The notes under the pieces: model-generated
What the model saw: the letters and a program-made list of their open reading frames with translations, nothing else
The model's database searches: none
What the model was told of the DNA's origin: nothing
Source: Zarea fungicola
Taxonomy: Eukaryota > Ascomycota > Sordariomycetes > Hypocreales > Cordycipitaceae
Length of the DNA: 64,000 nucleotides
Reading direction: 5' to 3'
NCBI GenBank assembly: GCA_900169235.1
Contig: FWCC01000253.1
Span: 146,243 to 210,242, forward strand
Program-made: the position numbers and the translations under genes
Shown here: positions 24,301 to 35,624 of the stretch, piece after piece
Numbering within the stretch: the stretch's first letter is position 1
Layout: each line of letters starts with the position of its first letter

Positions 24301-25826
24301 TTTTGACCAAAACCTTGCCGGGACCATTACCACAATCCATGAGGCAGGGCTGTACGTTGGGTAGACATTCATGTAGCAAGAGGACCTTACTTGGTGATGG
24401 AGCGCCACCGTGACGCATACGCTTTCAGGCGCAATAACTAGGTAGGGCGGGTGCAAATGGGCTGCACTGCCGGCAACGCTTCACAATTTTCGCTGCTTTG
24501 TAACACTGTTCGAAGCCGAGCTACCGGTAGACCGGCTGGAAGCTTTGATTTTTAAAAAAAAAAAAAAAAAAGAGTGTCGAAGCTCCACACCTTCGCCACC
24601 CTTTTTGACGACACGCCATCAACAAGCACTACTAATAAGACTCGGCTGGCGCTGCACTATTGTTGCGCCCCTCTACATTCTCCGCTCAGCAGGGTATTGA
24701 CGCCGCTCAGATGGAAGCTATTTCTGCTCCCTCCCTTGGATGGTTCTAACCCGGCCTTTGCACCTGGAATTCATCTGAGGAGACACCGCCCTTGCTGCGT
24801 ATGATGCTGTCCACTCTCTTGTTTCTCTATCATCTCTCCCACACGAGCTACATATATCGGCCAGGCATAGAAGGCAATCCTTGGGCCTTACAGGACGCGT
24901 CTCGGAGACATGTCCATGTTGCATGAACTACACGGTTGGGTTTAAATATTGTGCGGTGACAACAGAAGACAGATCAGAATGGAGCACATTCATGCGGAAA
25001 GGACAACAAGGAAAACCCAACCCACAATGTTGAGCCGTGTACAAGCACATTTGTTTCTCAGTACTTGAATACCAGCCTGCAAAATAAACGGTTCCACAAG
25101 TGCCATCCGAGCACCCCTGCAGCGACTCATTGACTCGGCGTCTTTCCCCATACCACCACCCACCCGCACGACTTGCCTGCATGAATCCCATCACTGCTAA
25201 TAAAGTACCTACCGCCGAGAAAGCCATACCCAAATGTAGGTGGACGCATGGGTGTCAAGCCATGGCCCGACGAACCAAAAATGCCCCCTGTTCATATAGC
25301 ACCATGCTTTGTCTTGGCTGTATTCTAGCTGACCCACTCTCAGATCCAGAAGGCAGGGTGAGGGTGTGTGCTTTGAAATGTCTTGGAAGTTGGATCTGGC
25401 GTTGCACTAGTTCCCTACTCTTTCTTCTACTGCCGGCCCTTGATCTGCCTGCTTTCCTTTTGGAACCGTACATACACACACCTCTGGTCCACGTACCACA
25501 CTCCCCCACGGAACTAGTAACGCCCCCTTTCGATTCCGCCCTATTTCCTCCTCGTCGTTGTCATGAACCAACTTGCAACATACTATACTTAACCCACGCC
25601 AGATCCATTTCTCTGATCTCTGGGATACTCTCTTCCTCACAACGACCTTGTTACGACTCAACGATACAAGCTATTTACATCTTCGTCGAGATCAACTGCA
25701 ATACCAACTAGCTACATTGCGTCCTGTGTTAGCCATCTTGGGAATACGCTGGAGCGTATACAGACACACCCCACCGAAGCAGCGACGTGCTTGCAAACTA
25801 TCAACGCAATATCACAAAACGGCAAC

Positions 25827-26900
25827 ATGATGCAGTATTCCAGCCATTGTATGCCCTCACAGAACAGCATGAGTTATAATCAGCAAAGATACTACGACGA
25901 CTTTTACATGCCCCAAACAGCGGGACGTCGACTTTCACGAGGGTCCAGCGGGCAGCGAGCCAGCTCAGCGATGCGAGTCGTGAAGCCCGCCAGTGCCAGC
26001 GCCAGCAACAGCCCCCGATCCATCATGGCCGCAAGAAGGAGAACAATGATGAACGATGGAAACAACACCCGTCGTCAACAGCAAGTCCTAGAATACCTCA
26101 ACACAGCTCAAAGCATAGAACCTCCACGAATTGAGAGCTTCGCACGCCAGAACCGGCCGCTAAGCTGGCATCCATCCTCCCATCTCTACCCTCAAGGAAA
26201 CCACCATTACACGCCAAACACCAATCATCACTCCACACCAAACATGTATGCCGACCATCAGGATATGTACTTTGGTGATGGCTCCCAATTTTCCCCCATG
26301 AATGAGTCGTACTCAACAAATACGTCTCCCGCCTCGACTTTCTCGCCGCTTCCCGCTGCCTTCCCTCCACTGGAGAACGATCAGTACTTCGGTGCAGAAG
26401 CCTGGGAGACAGTACAGAAGACGAGTGCTTTCTACCCGCAAACAAGCGAGGTGCAAGCACTCCCAGACTCATTGCAGTCAGGCACGGGTGCTGGCCAGGT
26501 ACCAACAAGCAATGGGCTCGACTGGAACACGTTCATCATGCACGGTTTCAATAAGACGTCGCCTCCCACGCCAGAGGCTTTCTTGCAACTACCACATCAT
26601 CAGCCAGCACCTGCTCAAGAGAGAAAGGCTGACTATGCTCAAGTGGAAGCGGACGAGGAAGAAGAAGGCGAGATTTTAGTTGGCATGGGCTTGTATGATA
26701 CCCCCGACAAGCACACGGAGGACCCTCAGCTTAACAACTACCGTTCAACTGTAACCTCTCTGCTGGGATCAACGTTTCGTCAGCCCGAGGCTCGGGGCAA
26801 GGGTCTAAAGCTCGAGGAAACGTGGGAGCCCCCAAAGTCCGATGATGAAGAGGACGAGGACGATGCCGAGGGTGAAGACGAAGCAGCAGGCTCTGCTTAG
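25827..26900 (+). CDS. Conserved-looking fungal protein of unknown function, low complexity
   Basis: A single exon of 357 residues from an ATGATG pair at 25827 (the frame opens slightly upstream without ATG). I do not recognise it. The N-terminal half is rich in Ser, Tyr, Met, Gln, Asn and His (MMQYSSHCMPSQNSMSYN; basic RRLSRGSSGQR and MAARRRTMM patches), suggesting a disordered, nuclear-type protein. A central LDWNTFIMHGF and TSPPTPEAFLQLP segment follows. The C-terminus carries ILVGMGLYDTPDK, then NNYRSTVTSLLGSTFRQPE, GKGLKLEETWEPP and a very acidic tail. The VGMGLYDTP..GKGLKLEETW block looks constrained and is the part to search with. No DNA-binding domain or signal peptide is visible. Its isolation behind 12 kb of non-coding DNA is typical of developmental regulators, but that is only inference. 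Confidence 0.75.
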   Translation: MMQYSSHCMPSQNSMSYNQQRYYDDFYMPQTAGRRLSRGSSGQRASSAMRVVKPASASASNSPRSIMAARRRTMMNDGNNTRRQQQVLEYLNTAQSIEPPRIESFARQNRPLSWHPSSHLYPQGNHHYTPNTNHHSTPNMYADHQDMYFGDGSQFSPMNESYSTNTSPASTFSPLPAAFPPLENDQYFGAEAWETVQKTSAFYPQTSEVQALPDSLQSGTGAGQVPTSNGLDWNTFIMHGFNKTSPPTPEAFLQLPHHQPAPAQERKADYAQVEADEEEEGEILVGMGLYDTPDKHTEDPQLNNYRSTVTSLLGSTFRQPEARGKGLKLEETWEPPKSDDEEDEDDAEGEDEAAGSA

Positions 26901-29790
26901 ACAAGACACCAAATTCATTACTGTCACTTCTTTCTTCGACAAATTTATACATACAAACTTTTGGGAGGCATTTGGACGGTAATTTTCAAGAGATTTTCAA
27001 GCGGGTTTGCTTTTATGGGAAGGAGCATGGTACACAGCCACAGCATAGAAGGAATTTGGGACAGCGCATAGCATTTAATGGGATCTAACACACGGAGTTC
27101 ATATCTATCCCGGATGGACACAGTCAAGGAGAACCCCTTGTACAGTTTTTATTTTGTCTTATTTTGACTTCCACTGAAAGAATATACCCGGAATATAGGG
27201 TTGATAGAATTTGCCGCATTTGAAGAAGATATCGGATTTCACTTGCAATGATCACTACTATTGTTTATGCATCGAGCAAGTACGAGTTTATCCGGAGCCA
27301 GTTTATACCGAGGTTCCACCAACTGTGTCGCGCGGTGTGGACAAACGGGGACACCTTAATAAGTGATGTCAATGTGCTCAGAGAAAGTTGACATCTTTGA
27401 ATGGTGCTTCTTGAAGAAGGGGTGTGTGGGGCACTCTGTCTGCCACGGTTTCTCACGCACGCCCCCAATTGTTACGGCGGAAGCCTTTTTGCATGACCGG
27501 CAAGGAAAACAAGTGAGACCTGCGCACCGGCGTTCCGTTTTTCTCTTGGCTTCTTTGACATTTATTCCCTTTTTAGCAATCCATATGAAAGTCTTCCCCA
27601 CATGGCCAAGCCCTGAAAAGTAAAAAAAACACTAAAAAGAAAACTGCAAGGATATCGGTTATTGGAGCTGAGAAGAGCCTATAGCAATAGCATTCATGAT
27701 GGGGCATTTTTCCTCTTTTTTAAACCTGGCAGCTTTTTACTGGGAGAATCTTGTACCGAGATGTGGCACAGATTGCTGCACGTCGAAAACGAGGCTGCCC
27801 TATGGTCCTGTAAGAGGAACGGGTGATGCGAAAGAATAGCAAAAACATGCGTATTTTTATTTTCATTATTATTAATTCTATTGCGAGAAGCATTACCTCA
27901 CCATTTGCAAATCTCGCTTTGGTGGTGCAAGGGCCGGTGCCGGGATGCCGCCACAAGTTGTACAAACAATAACTGCTACGTGTGACCTGAGTGGGACGAA
28001 CATCAGCCCCCTTCCAAACCAGCAGCCCTGTAACAAAGGATGGCCCTCGCAACGAACGACGGGGGGAAGTGGGAGGGTTTCCAACGCGACGGATATCTGT
28101 TTGCCCGGAGAATGGCGGCGGCGGCGCGACGCGGCGGCGCCAGTTTCCGTTTTTAAGTGCACGCACCATGACATTTTATCTGACTGGGGGGGACGCTATT
28201 CCCTGTATTCCTTGTTCCCCTGTAAGAGGCTCTGCTGGGTGTGGTTGTTGAAAAGCGATCTGGGTACCGTACTCCGTGCTCCGTAACACTCCCTTGCAAG
28301 TACTACTGGTAGAAGCAACCGAGCTGAACAAGCTGGGTTTCCTGCACGGTTTGAATCGTTAAAACAGAGAAATCAACAATTTAGCCGAACGTACAGTCCC
28401 TTGGTATTAAAGGATGGTACGGAGTACAAGGGGGCCGGCTCAGTGCCTAATATACGTAGTACAAGCGACTGCCGGAGAAAAAGAAGCATTGTGTCTTGCT
28501 CAGCTTTTCTACCAAAGTACGGGGTAGAAAATTCAACCACCCTGCACAGGTTTTAGGTGCTACTCTCCACAGTGGTGCAGAACACATGGCAACCCCGGCG
28601 ACGGCGGTGGCGGTCCTGATACTGGGCCAGGCCCCGCATGCAGGAATTTAGATTGTGGTTAATACGTATCCGTACCGAGCCAGTCATTTGATTGATGGTG
28701 AATCAGATCCGGCACAAAAACGTCGATACGCATGGTGGTAGAAGCGGTGACTGCCTAGAACTAGGCATCACTACATTAGCGCATGCTATGCCTACTTGTG
28801 ATAGATGCCCGTGGTGCGACGCAGTGATTTGTATTTGCAGCTTGGTAGCCTTTCTTTCTCTATCTCTCTTGCTCTCTTTTTTTTTTTTTTTTTTGCCAAA
28901 GTGGCTACCTGATCCATATTGTATATACAAACAAGTTACTCCAGTCATTGATGAAAAGACAGGTACGAAAAGAGTTTACATGCGACGGAAAGTACCGTCC
29001 TGGCCGATAGCCAACACTAAATAGGCGCGTGACTGATGCACGAGCTATTGATTAAAAAGAAGAACTAAATGGCACGGTCGCCATACTTGAATAGATCTTT
29101 CGGCCAGAGACAGTTGTCATCAACTTTTGCTGAGAGGGCTTTCTACGCTGTCTATCTGTATCAACATGCTGCAAAAGTAGAAACGGGATTGAAAGGAGCC
29201 ATGTGATATTTTCTGCCCTGGAATGGTTCACTCCCCACAGACACGCCACAGCTGTACTTTTTTGTTTTTATTTTTATTTTTTTAACACTAGTCGTCATGC
29301 TCTACATTCTGCGATTACGAGGCTTTGTTGTGTCTGCTCATGTTGACCTGCCCCCCGGTAGGCAAGGAGCCACAAAGTAAAGTTCCCTTCTTGCACGCAA
29401 GTAAGCAAAGCGCCCCTGAGGCGGGAGTCGACAATTGGCAACTTTGGAGGAAAATCTTCTTATGACGCGTTTTCCCACCCTTGCAGTATAAAATCTACAA
29501 ATGCTGGGCATTCTAGAATGATTGCGGAATAGGCGGATTGTACGGGGGTAGGCAAGGGGAGGGGTATACTAATACAGGGCGTTGCTTAACGTTGTCGTTT
29601 GCCGAAGGGGGTGTTGGGATAGTGTGCTAGAGAGGGCGGCTTGGTTATGGAACAAGATGGTTCAACTTACCAGGACCCTTTACTTTTTCCCTCCGCTAGC
29701 AGCCCCCACGATTTTTTGATTTTTTTTTATAAAAAAAAAAAGAAGAAAAAAAAGGCAATGGGGGCCATTGTGTCAATGATTCAAGACAGG

Positions 29791-29824
29791 CTCGCTGAGG
29801 ATCTAGACTCGCTGAGGATCTAGA
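29791..29824. repeat. 17-bp tandem duplication
   Basis: CTCGCTGAGGATCTAGA occurs twice in direct succession with no mismatch. Confidence 0.95.
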
Positions 29825-30441
29825 CTATGTAAGACGAGGCAGATGCTGACAATTTGTGTAGTGTTCAAGTTTCGTCTGGGACTTTGCCTGAGTACGCCGT
29901 CTCCAGTATGGAACAATGCCGAAGGGGCATGGGGTCGTCCTGCTCGCCTCACCTGAGCGAATTAGAGGGGCCGCTGGAGCCAGAGGGAAGAAATACTTGA
30001 TTTGATCTAAATGAGTAACATGGCTTGTAATACGGAGTACGGAGAATGGAGTTGTATTGCGCAACTCAGTATAAAGAGTTATCAAGAGACTAGTTTGTAT
30101 TTTAGAACGGAATACGGGGCAGTTTAGCTGGAAGGGGCGCAGTGAGTTAGCAAATGGGGGCTTTTTCTGGCTCCGGTGGCTTGTTGCTTGTCTTTTTGCC
30201 TTGGGACAGTGCCCACTTGCTGCGTGGGAACCCGGGCGCATTTGCTTTTTCCTCAGCTGTTTACATATGCCCAGTAAGACTGAGCGAATAATGATGGGCT
30301 GCGGAAGTGGAGAGCTGTAAGTGAGATCAAGAAGAGCCGCTGCTGTGAGGATGTGAATGAGCTCATCCAATCCACGGACACCTGTGGCGTGTTGTTTCTA
30401 CTTTGAGAGATGCTCCGACGGATGGTAGCATGACGCGGAAT

Positions 30442-30462
30442 AGCAGCAGCAGCAGCAGCAGC
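30442..30462. repeat. (AGC)7 microsatellite
   Basis: Seven perfect AGC units in non-coding DNA. Confidence 0.9.
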
Positions 30463-31176
30463 AACAATACTAATACTTGATGATTTTAAAATACTGAGCG
30501 AGTGAAAGTGTAGTTAGTTGGTGTGTGTCGTAGATGTACGTATAGTGGCGGCGCACAGGGAGATTTTCACGCGGCGCCATAGTACAGAAATACAATAGAG
30601 TCCCGAATCTACTGGTACGAATTTATAGATGCCTGTACGGGGTACTCTTGAGCTAATATGGGTTGGGTCGCATGTATCAGATGCACACCGCCAGTACAAG
30701 GGTGACTGACTATCAGAATGGGAAGCAGACATGTAACTACCGTTGTACTCCGTAGTTACATGCCTAGTTGAGAAGGCAGCCCGAAAGAGTTATGTGCCGG
30801 GTGCAGAGGACTAATAAGCGTACGCAGTACATACAGGGACTGCATGGCAAATTCAACGGCGGTGGCGTTCCACGCCCGCTAATAAAAGAGAGTCTCTCGG
30901 CATGTGGCAACAGCGAGTTCAAGGCAAGACTACTGGCAATTCTACTACTGGTAGTACGGGGTACAAATGAATGAGATTTCCACCGTTTTAGACCAGGGCA
31001 AGAGGGCTAAATAGATAGTTTCGTGCGTTGTGGGCATCCATTGTTCTCCCTGCGTCATGGCGCTATGTGGGCGCTAATAACAAAGGAGAACTCTTTGCCT
31101 GCAGTGGTTGCCCATTAAATGATGCACTAATGTGATGCAAGCACCCGCTAAACCCTGTGCAATTCTGTACTACATA

Positions 31177-31619
31177 CAGTGGGCCAGAGTAATTCCGCTC
31201 ACAGCCCCATTTTTAAAAGCTAATAGCTCTACCAATAGAATAAAATTCTTAGTATTATTTTAGCCTAGCTGGCTTTATAGATAGATTCTTACTTTATAAA
31301 ATTAATTAAAATTATTAACAATATTAAAAATTAGTTTTTGTATACTTTAGCTAAAAATCTATATAAATCTATATAAATCTATATAAATCTATTTATTATA
31401 TATTTTTATTAATCTACTATATTTAACTATTATTTAATAATAAAATAATAAAATTAAGATAGAAGTCAAAAAACACATACTGTATTATTTAGACTATAAA
31501 GAAATAATGGTAATTTTTATAGTATTAATTTATTAACTAATAATTGCGTAATAGCTTAATGAAAAGTGGGTATTTTGGGGTAAATTTTGCCTTGCGAGCG
31601 GAATTACCTGGACCCACTG
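31177..31619. mobile_element. Small AT-rich inverted-repeat element (MITE, Tc1/mariner-like ends)
   Basis: The left end starts CAGTGGGCC and reaches TAATTCCGCTC within 24 bases; the right end is the inverted equivalent (GAGCGGAATTA..CCCACTG). The ends differ only in a few central positions. Both are flanked by TA (31175-31176 and 31620-31621), the target duplication used by Tc1/mariner elements. The 443-bp interior is very AT-rich, has no open frame and includes three copies of ATATAAATCT (31361-31390). No transposase is present, so it is non-autonomous; the AT richness is consistent with RIP mutation. A related sequence starts at 63727. Superfamily is inferred from the TA duplication and end structure. 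Confidence 0.85.
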
Positions 31620-32114
31620 TATCACCCACACTGGCAGTCTGTAGTTACCAGTCAACAGTATGTAACAACAGACCGACGCGCCGCACTATCGGTAATGGTA
31701 CTTAAATGCATCAATTTTGCGCCACCCCAGCTTCCAGCCACCCTGTACAGGCGGCGGGCACACGGCCACTGTGTACCAATAGTATTGAGTGGCTTTCTCT
31801 TCGGTCTTTTGAGCCCTCCTCCATTGAAACTTTCCACCTCCATCTCCGACGAAGGTAATAAGGAACCAAAAAAACTCAATACAAATGCGTGACCTGCAGT
31901 CATCCCTGCAAAACGCACCTAACCACCCCCATTAACATTCTGTTAATTTTTTAAATTTTGCAATCATTCATGTCGCAGAATCCACGCCCCTCTTCATCGT
32001 AATACTACCTACTTCCAGGCCATTGCCTTTCCCGCCCCCAAGCATGCCCGCCAAACAATAGCGAGCCACTGGTGTATCAAGCCATCGAAATTGCCCTCCC
32101 ACCAAACACTAAGA
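31620..32114. other. Intergenic, LAS1 promoter region
   Basis: 495 bases between the inverted-repeat element and the LAS1 start codon. No other gene is seen. Confidence 0.45.
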
Positions 32115-33571
32115 ATGGTGCAATACATATTTACGCCGTGGCGTGACCGCCAGGAACTTCTCCTCGTGCGCGATCAGCTCTACGGCGACAGGCAGGGTCA
32201 AGACAAACTGCAGCAACCACAACTGACACACCCTCCTCCACCTTCTCAACCACAGCAACAACAACCATTACTACTACAACAACGCAATCAAAATAATGAC
32301 AACCACACCCTTCAAAATCTTGCTGTTGCCCGCATCTCCATGTGGGTGCAGCGAGGCAACTGCCCGCATATGGTGGAGTCAACAGCCCTTCTCTTCGCTG
32401 CCGTCCTCAGCGATGAGATTGCCGCTACCCAGAGTGCTGGCTCTTCCACATATGCGGTCCGAGCGGCTTACTCGGCAGCTTTCAGTCGGTGAGTTTCTTC
32501 CTTCGTCTTGTCAGTATTCCCTGTCTTTGTTCGGTACTTGTTTTGCCGCTTCCGCTAGCTGCCTGTTTCCTTTTTCTCCTACCCTGTCTAGAGCGGGCTT
32601 GTTCCGATGTAGCACCTGCACTTGGCGGGTAACACGTTCGCATATACGCCAACTCAAATCTCTCCACAGCACAGGCCGAATGGTCGAAGCAGATGTGTAC
32701 GGACTGCTCTCTTTTGCACCAAAAGGAACCAAACTGAGAATTCTCGCGAAAGAGACACTGGATTAGCTGCCGCCCCAGCAATGTGATTACATGCCTTTGA
32801 CAAAATACGGGCACAATCCCCCAACCCGTTGCAGTGGACAGGGATACCGGGTGTATCTGCGAAACACATCCAAGGTCGTTCTATACCATGATACAGGCCT
32901 CCAGATTTTGCTAACTTGCTCGGGAACCTTGCTGTCTTGCGCACAGATTCGTTACAGGTCTCTTAGATGGTCACCAGGACAAACTCCGCAAGCAGAGCAT
33001 GTATTCCATCGCCAAGGTTATAGGATTACCAGCCGCCTTTGTCGAATTGCGTCACCAGGCCACTCACGAGCAATTGCCCACCCTGGCAAAGCTGAGACCA
33101 GCCGCAAAAAAAGCTCTCGACTGGATATGGGACTACTACTGGGAGCAGCTCTCTCACGAGGGTACCGATGGGAACTCCACCGTGGTACAGGATCCCTGTA
33201 AAGAGACGGTGCTGAGGTATCTAAGAGAAGAGGACGAACTGCGTAGACTCAAAATCATCAACAGTGAGCTGAGCAAGTGGGAGTTGGAAAAGCTAATGGC
33301 AACCATCAAAGACCTGCAAACAACACTCCCCGGAAACCAGGTGTACCTGAAGTGCATGAAGCTGAAGCAGGACCTGTTGGTCCTGGAAAAGGAGCGGCTT
33401 CGAGCTTCTCATGCTGCCATCGAAACGGAGGCCGCAGCCTTGGAAGGGGCTCCGCCGACGGCAGCTCTTGAACCAAATAGTGTCCAAGAGGAAGAATCGG
33501 ACGACGGGTCCGACATTGGCTGGTCCAGATACCAAGGGCAATGGAAGCCAAAGCCAATTGGCATAGTATAA
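32115..33571 (+). CDS. LAS1: LAS1-type pre-rRNA endoribonuclease
   Basis: Exons 32115-32488 and 32947-33571 give 332 residues, joining in an Arg codon ([13 protein letters not shown]). Las1 cuts the ITS2 spacer of pre-rRNA at the C2 site in the nucleolus, working with the polynucleotide kinase Grc3. The N-terminus [16 protein letters not shown] is the family hallmark, followed by a Gln/Pro-rich insert (about residues 32-65) and the HEPN domain: [23 protein letters not shown], then the catalytic motif [11 protein letters not shown] (R160, H161, H165). A coiled region and the closing W-S-R-Y..W-K-P-K-PIG motif end the protein, as in other filamentous fungi. The intron of 458 bp is far longer than others here. 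Starting further upstream is impossible with ATG. Confidence 0.92.
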
Positions 33572-34177
33572 ACGCAATGCATGTAAAAGGCCTTTGCATT
33601 TTCAAACCAGATACCCAAAACTCAAGAAGCTTCAGAAGGCGTAGACAGTCAGGCCAAGTAAAACAATGTTCGTTCGGCATCAGATGAAAATCAGTGCCAC
33701 TTAGCTGAGAAGCAAATTTATACTTTGAACCTATACTCGGATTATGAGGGAACCAAATTGTGTGATACTAGTTATTGCTAGTCATTGAGGCAGTGATAAA
33801 GTGTCGGCCTTTCGTCACAGGACGTACGCTTACAAATCGACGTCATATTTGTGGATTACTTCTGGAGGAGCGAGCTTTCCCTCCCCGCATACACTGGCTG
33901 ACGGCGACTTTTTCGAACCGATAGATCAAGTACATAAGCAGCAATATCATCTAACCTACCCCGTGAATAACCGATGAATAGGCTTATTCCTCGGCGGCCC
34001 CTTTTACAGCACGAAATCCGGCGTTTCTCTGCAGCTGTAAGCTTTGCATCTTTATCACTAAAGCACACATTCAAACCGCCCCGAAGAAACTCGGCGACCG
34101 CTCCTCACCCTCCCTTACCAACGACGACCAAGACGAGAGGTACTAATTGAGGTTTGTAGCTTGCAGTTTCACGCGCC
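33572..34177. other. Intergenic region
   Basis: 606 bases between LAS1 and glyoxalase II, both on plus; no gene recognised. The minus open frame at 33856-34074 has no known content. Confidence 0.4.
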
Positions 34178-35624
34178 ATGCATATCCAATCAATTCCCAT
34201 GTGTAAGTATTTCAGGTGGAGTGAAACCGCGATGGTTGAAGAGAGAAGGTGATGATGGCGAGGATGGCGATGCATGTGTTTATGAACATAGTAAAATAGT
34301 GCTGACATACTTGTTTCCAATCAGGGGAGGGCACTAGCAACAACTATGCCTATCTCGTAATTGACGACAAGTCCAAGGATGCCGTCATCATTGACCCGGC
34401 TAATCCTCCAGAGTATGTTGCGCAAAATGTGCCGTGATGCGATGTGGCCTGGGGACTTACCTGTTTAGGGTCGCACCTGTTCTGAAGGATGCCATCAGCG
34501 CTGGCAGGATCAATCTGACGAGCATCGTCAATACTCATCAGTATGTAGCCATTGATCTGAACAGACACTTGGAAGCCCAATGAAACTAATCTTGTATGAA
34601 GCCACTGGGATCATGCTGGTGGCAACAAGAAACTGGTAAGAACTGGAGAGGCATACCGCTTATTAAAACGCTCAACTTACAACAAAACAACAGCTCGATG
34701 CTCTCGGCAATATCAAACTCAACATCATCGGCGGCAAAGACTGCGAGGGTGTGACACAGACGCCGAAGCACGAGGAAATCTTCAGGATTGGCGAAATCTC
34801 TGTAAAGGCTGTCCACACACCGTGTCACACACAGGACAGCATCTGCTACTACATGGAGGATAGCACAGGCAAGGCTGTCTTTACCGGCGACACTCTCTTC
34901 ATCAGTGGTCAGTTTGCCTATCATTTACCCACCACATGTGTGCATGTATATGTATGTGTTGTTGGCGTTGCTAATATGAGATGCATAGGATGCGGCCGAT
35001 TCTTCGAGGGTAACGCTGCAGAAATGAACGAAGCCTTGAACAACCGTCTAGCCTCCCTGCCAGATGATACCATTGTCTATGTAAGTTGATGCCCGAATGT
35101 GGATGGACGTTAAAGACAATGGATCTAATTCTGGGAACCAAAATAGCCCGGTCACGAATACACCAAGGCAAATGTTCAATTTGCAATTTCTGTGCTGCAG
35201 AGCGATCCAGTCAAAGCTTTGCAGGATTATGCCGAGAATAATAAGGTCACAACTGGCAAATTTACCATTGCCGACGAAAAGGTAGCACTGACTTGAATAT
35301 ATGGGACTTTTTGCAACCGTTAACAAGTATGGGTACAGAAACACAACGTATTTATGCGACTCGAGGTAAGAATTAGTCACTCCAGCCAGTGAAGGCCGAA
35401 AAGAAAATTGACAAAACCTGACCTGTCGCCAGGATCCTATTGTGCAAAAGGCAACTGGTGCCACGGACCCAGTGGAAGTTATGGCTCAGCTGCGCGAGAT
35501 GAAGAACAGCTTCAAGTGAGAAGTACAAGAACTCGCCTTTTGCCGCCTGTTCGGTAGTCGCACGACGATGGAGCAAAACTAATGCATTTTCTTACTTTTC
35601 AGGCCTCCCGAACCCAAAATATAA
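34178..35624 (+). CDS. Hydroxyacylglutathione hydrolase (glyoxalase II)
   Basis: Ten exons: 34178-34202, 34325-34412, 34469-34540, 34602-34635, 34694-34907, 34989-35080, 35147-35281, 35339-35365, 35433-35515, 35603-35624; 263 residues, every junction in frame. The enzyme splits S-lactoylglutathione to lactate and glutathione in methylglyoxal detoxification. The metallo-beta-lactamase metal site is complete: THHHWDH (H61, H63, D65, H66), HTPCHT (H118), FTGDTLF (D139) and PGHEYT (H178). A stop in exon 9 (TGA at 35517) overlaps a good donor, AAGTGAG; splicing to 35603 adds KPPEPKI, which I prefer because the branch-like ACTAAT and CTTTTCAG are present. No mitochondrial leader is visible (in-frame TAG upstream), so the product is probably cytosolic. 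Confidence 0.93.

Larger units (their letters stand above)
13781..25826. other. 12-kb gene-poor region (possible long regulatory region or ncRNA)
   Basis: No open frame in this stretch has recognisable domains, plausible splice partners or coding-like composition. The longest candidate, 15387-15863 minus (158 codons), is hydrophilic and unlike anything I know. The stretch contains poly-A runs (about 14061-14074, 21534-21546, 24553-24571), a heptamer tandem repeat (17026-17064), a 39-bp sequence present twice, and TACGGAGTA motifs. There is no transposase, and base composition is not strongly AT-biased, so it does not look like a RIP-degraded transposon block. Its right end must hold the promoter and leader of the gene at 25827. 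Confidence 0.5.
26901..31176. other. Gene-poor region
   Basis: No supported gene. It contains a poly-T tract near 28878-28895, an A/T tract near 29716-29754, a 17-bp tandem duplication (29791-29824), an (AGC)7 run and several TACGGAGTA motifs (around 28267, 28418, 30030, 30745). Open frames such as 27720-28169 and 29825-30370 minus have no recognisable content. Confidence 0.5.

Noticed and set aside
32489..32946. snoRNA within the LAS1 intron
   Set aside because: No box C with matching box D and terminal stem could be found by eye; kept only as a question in the findings.
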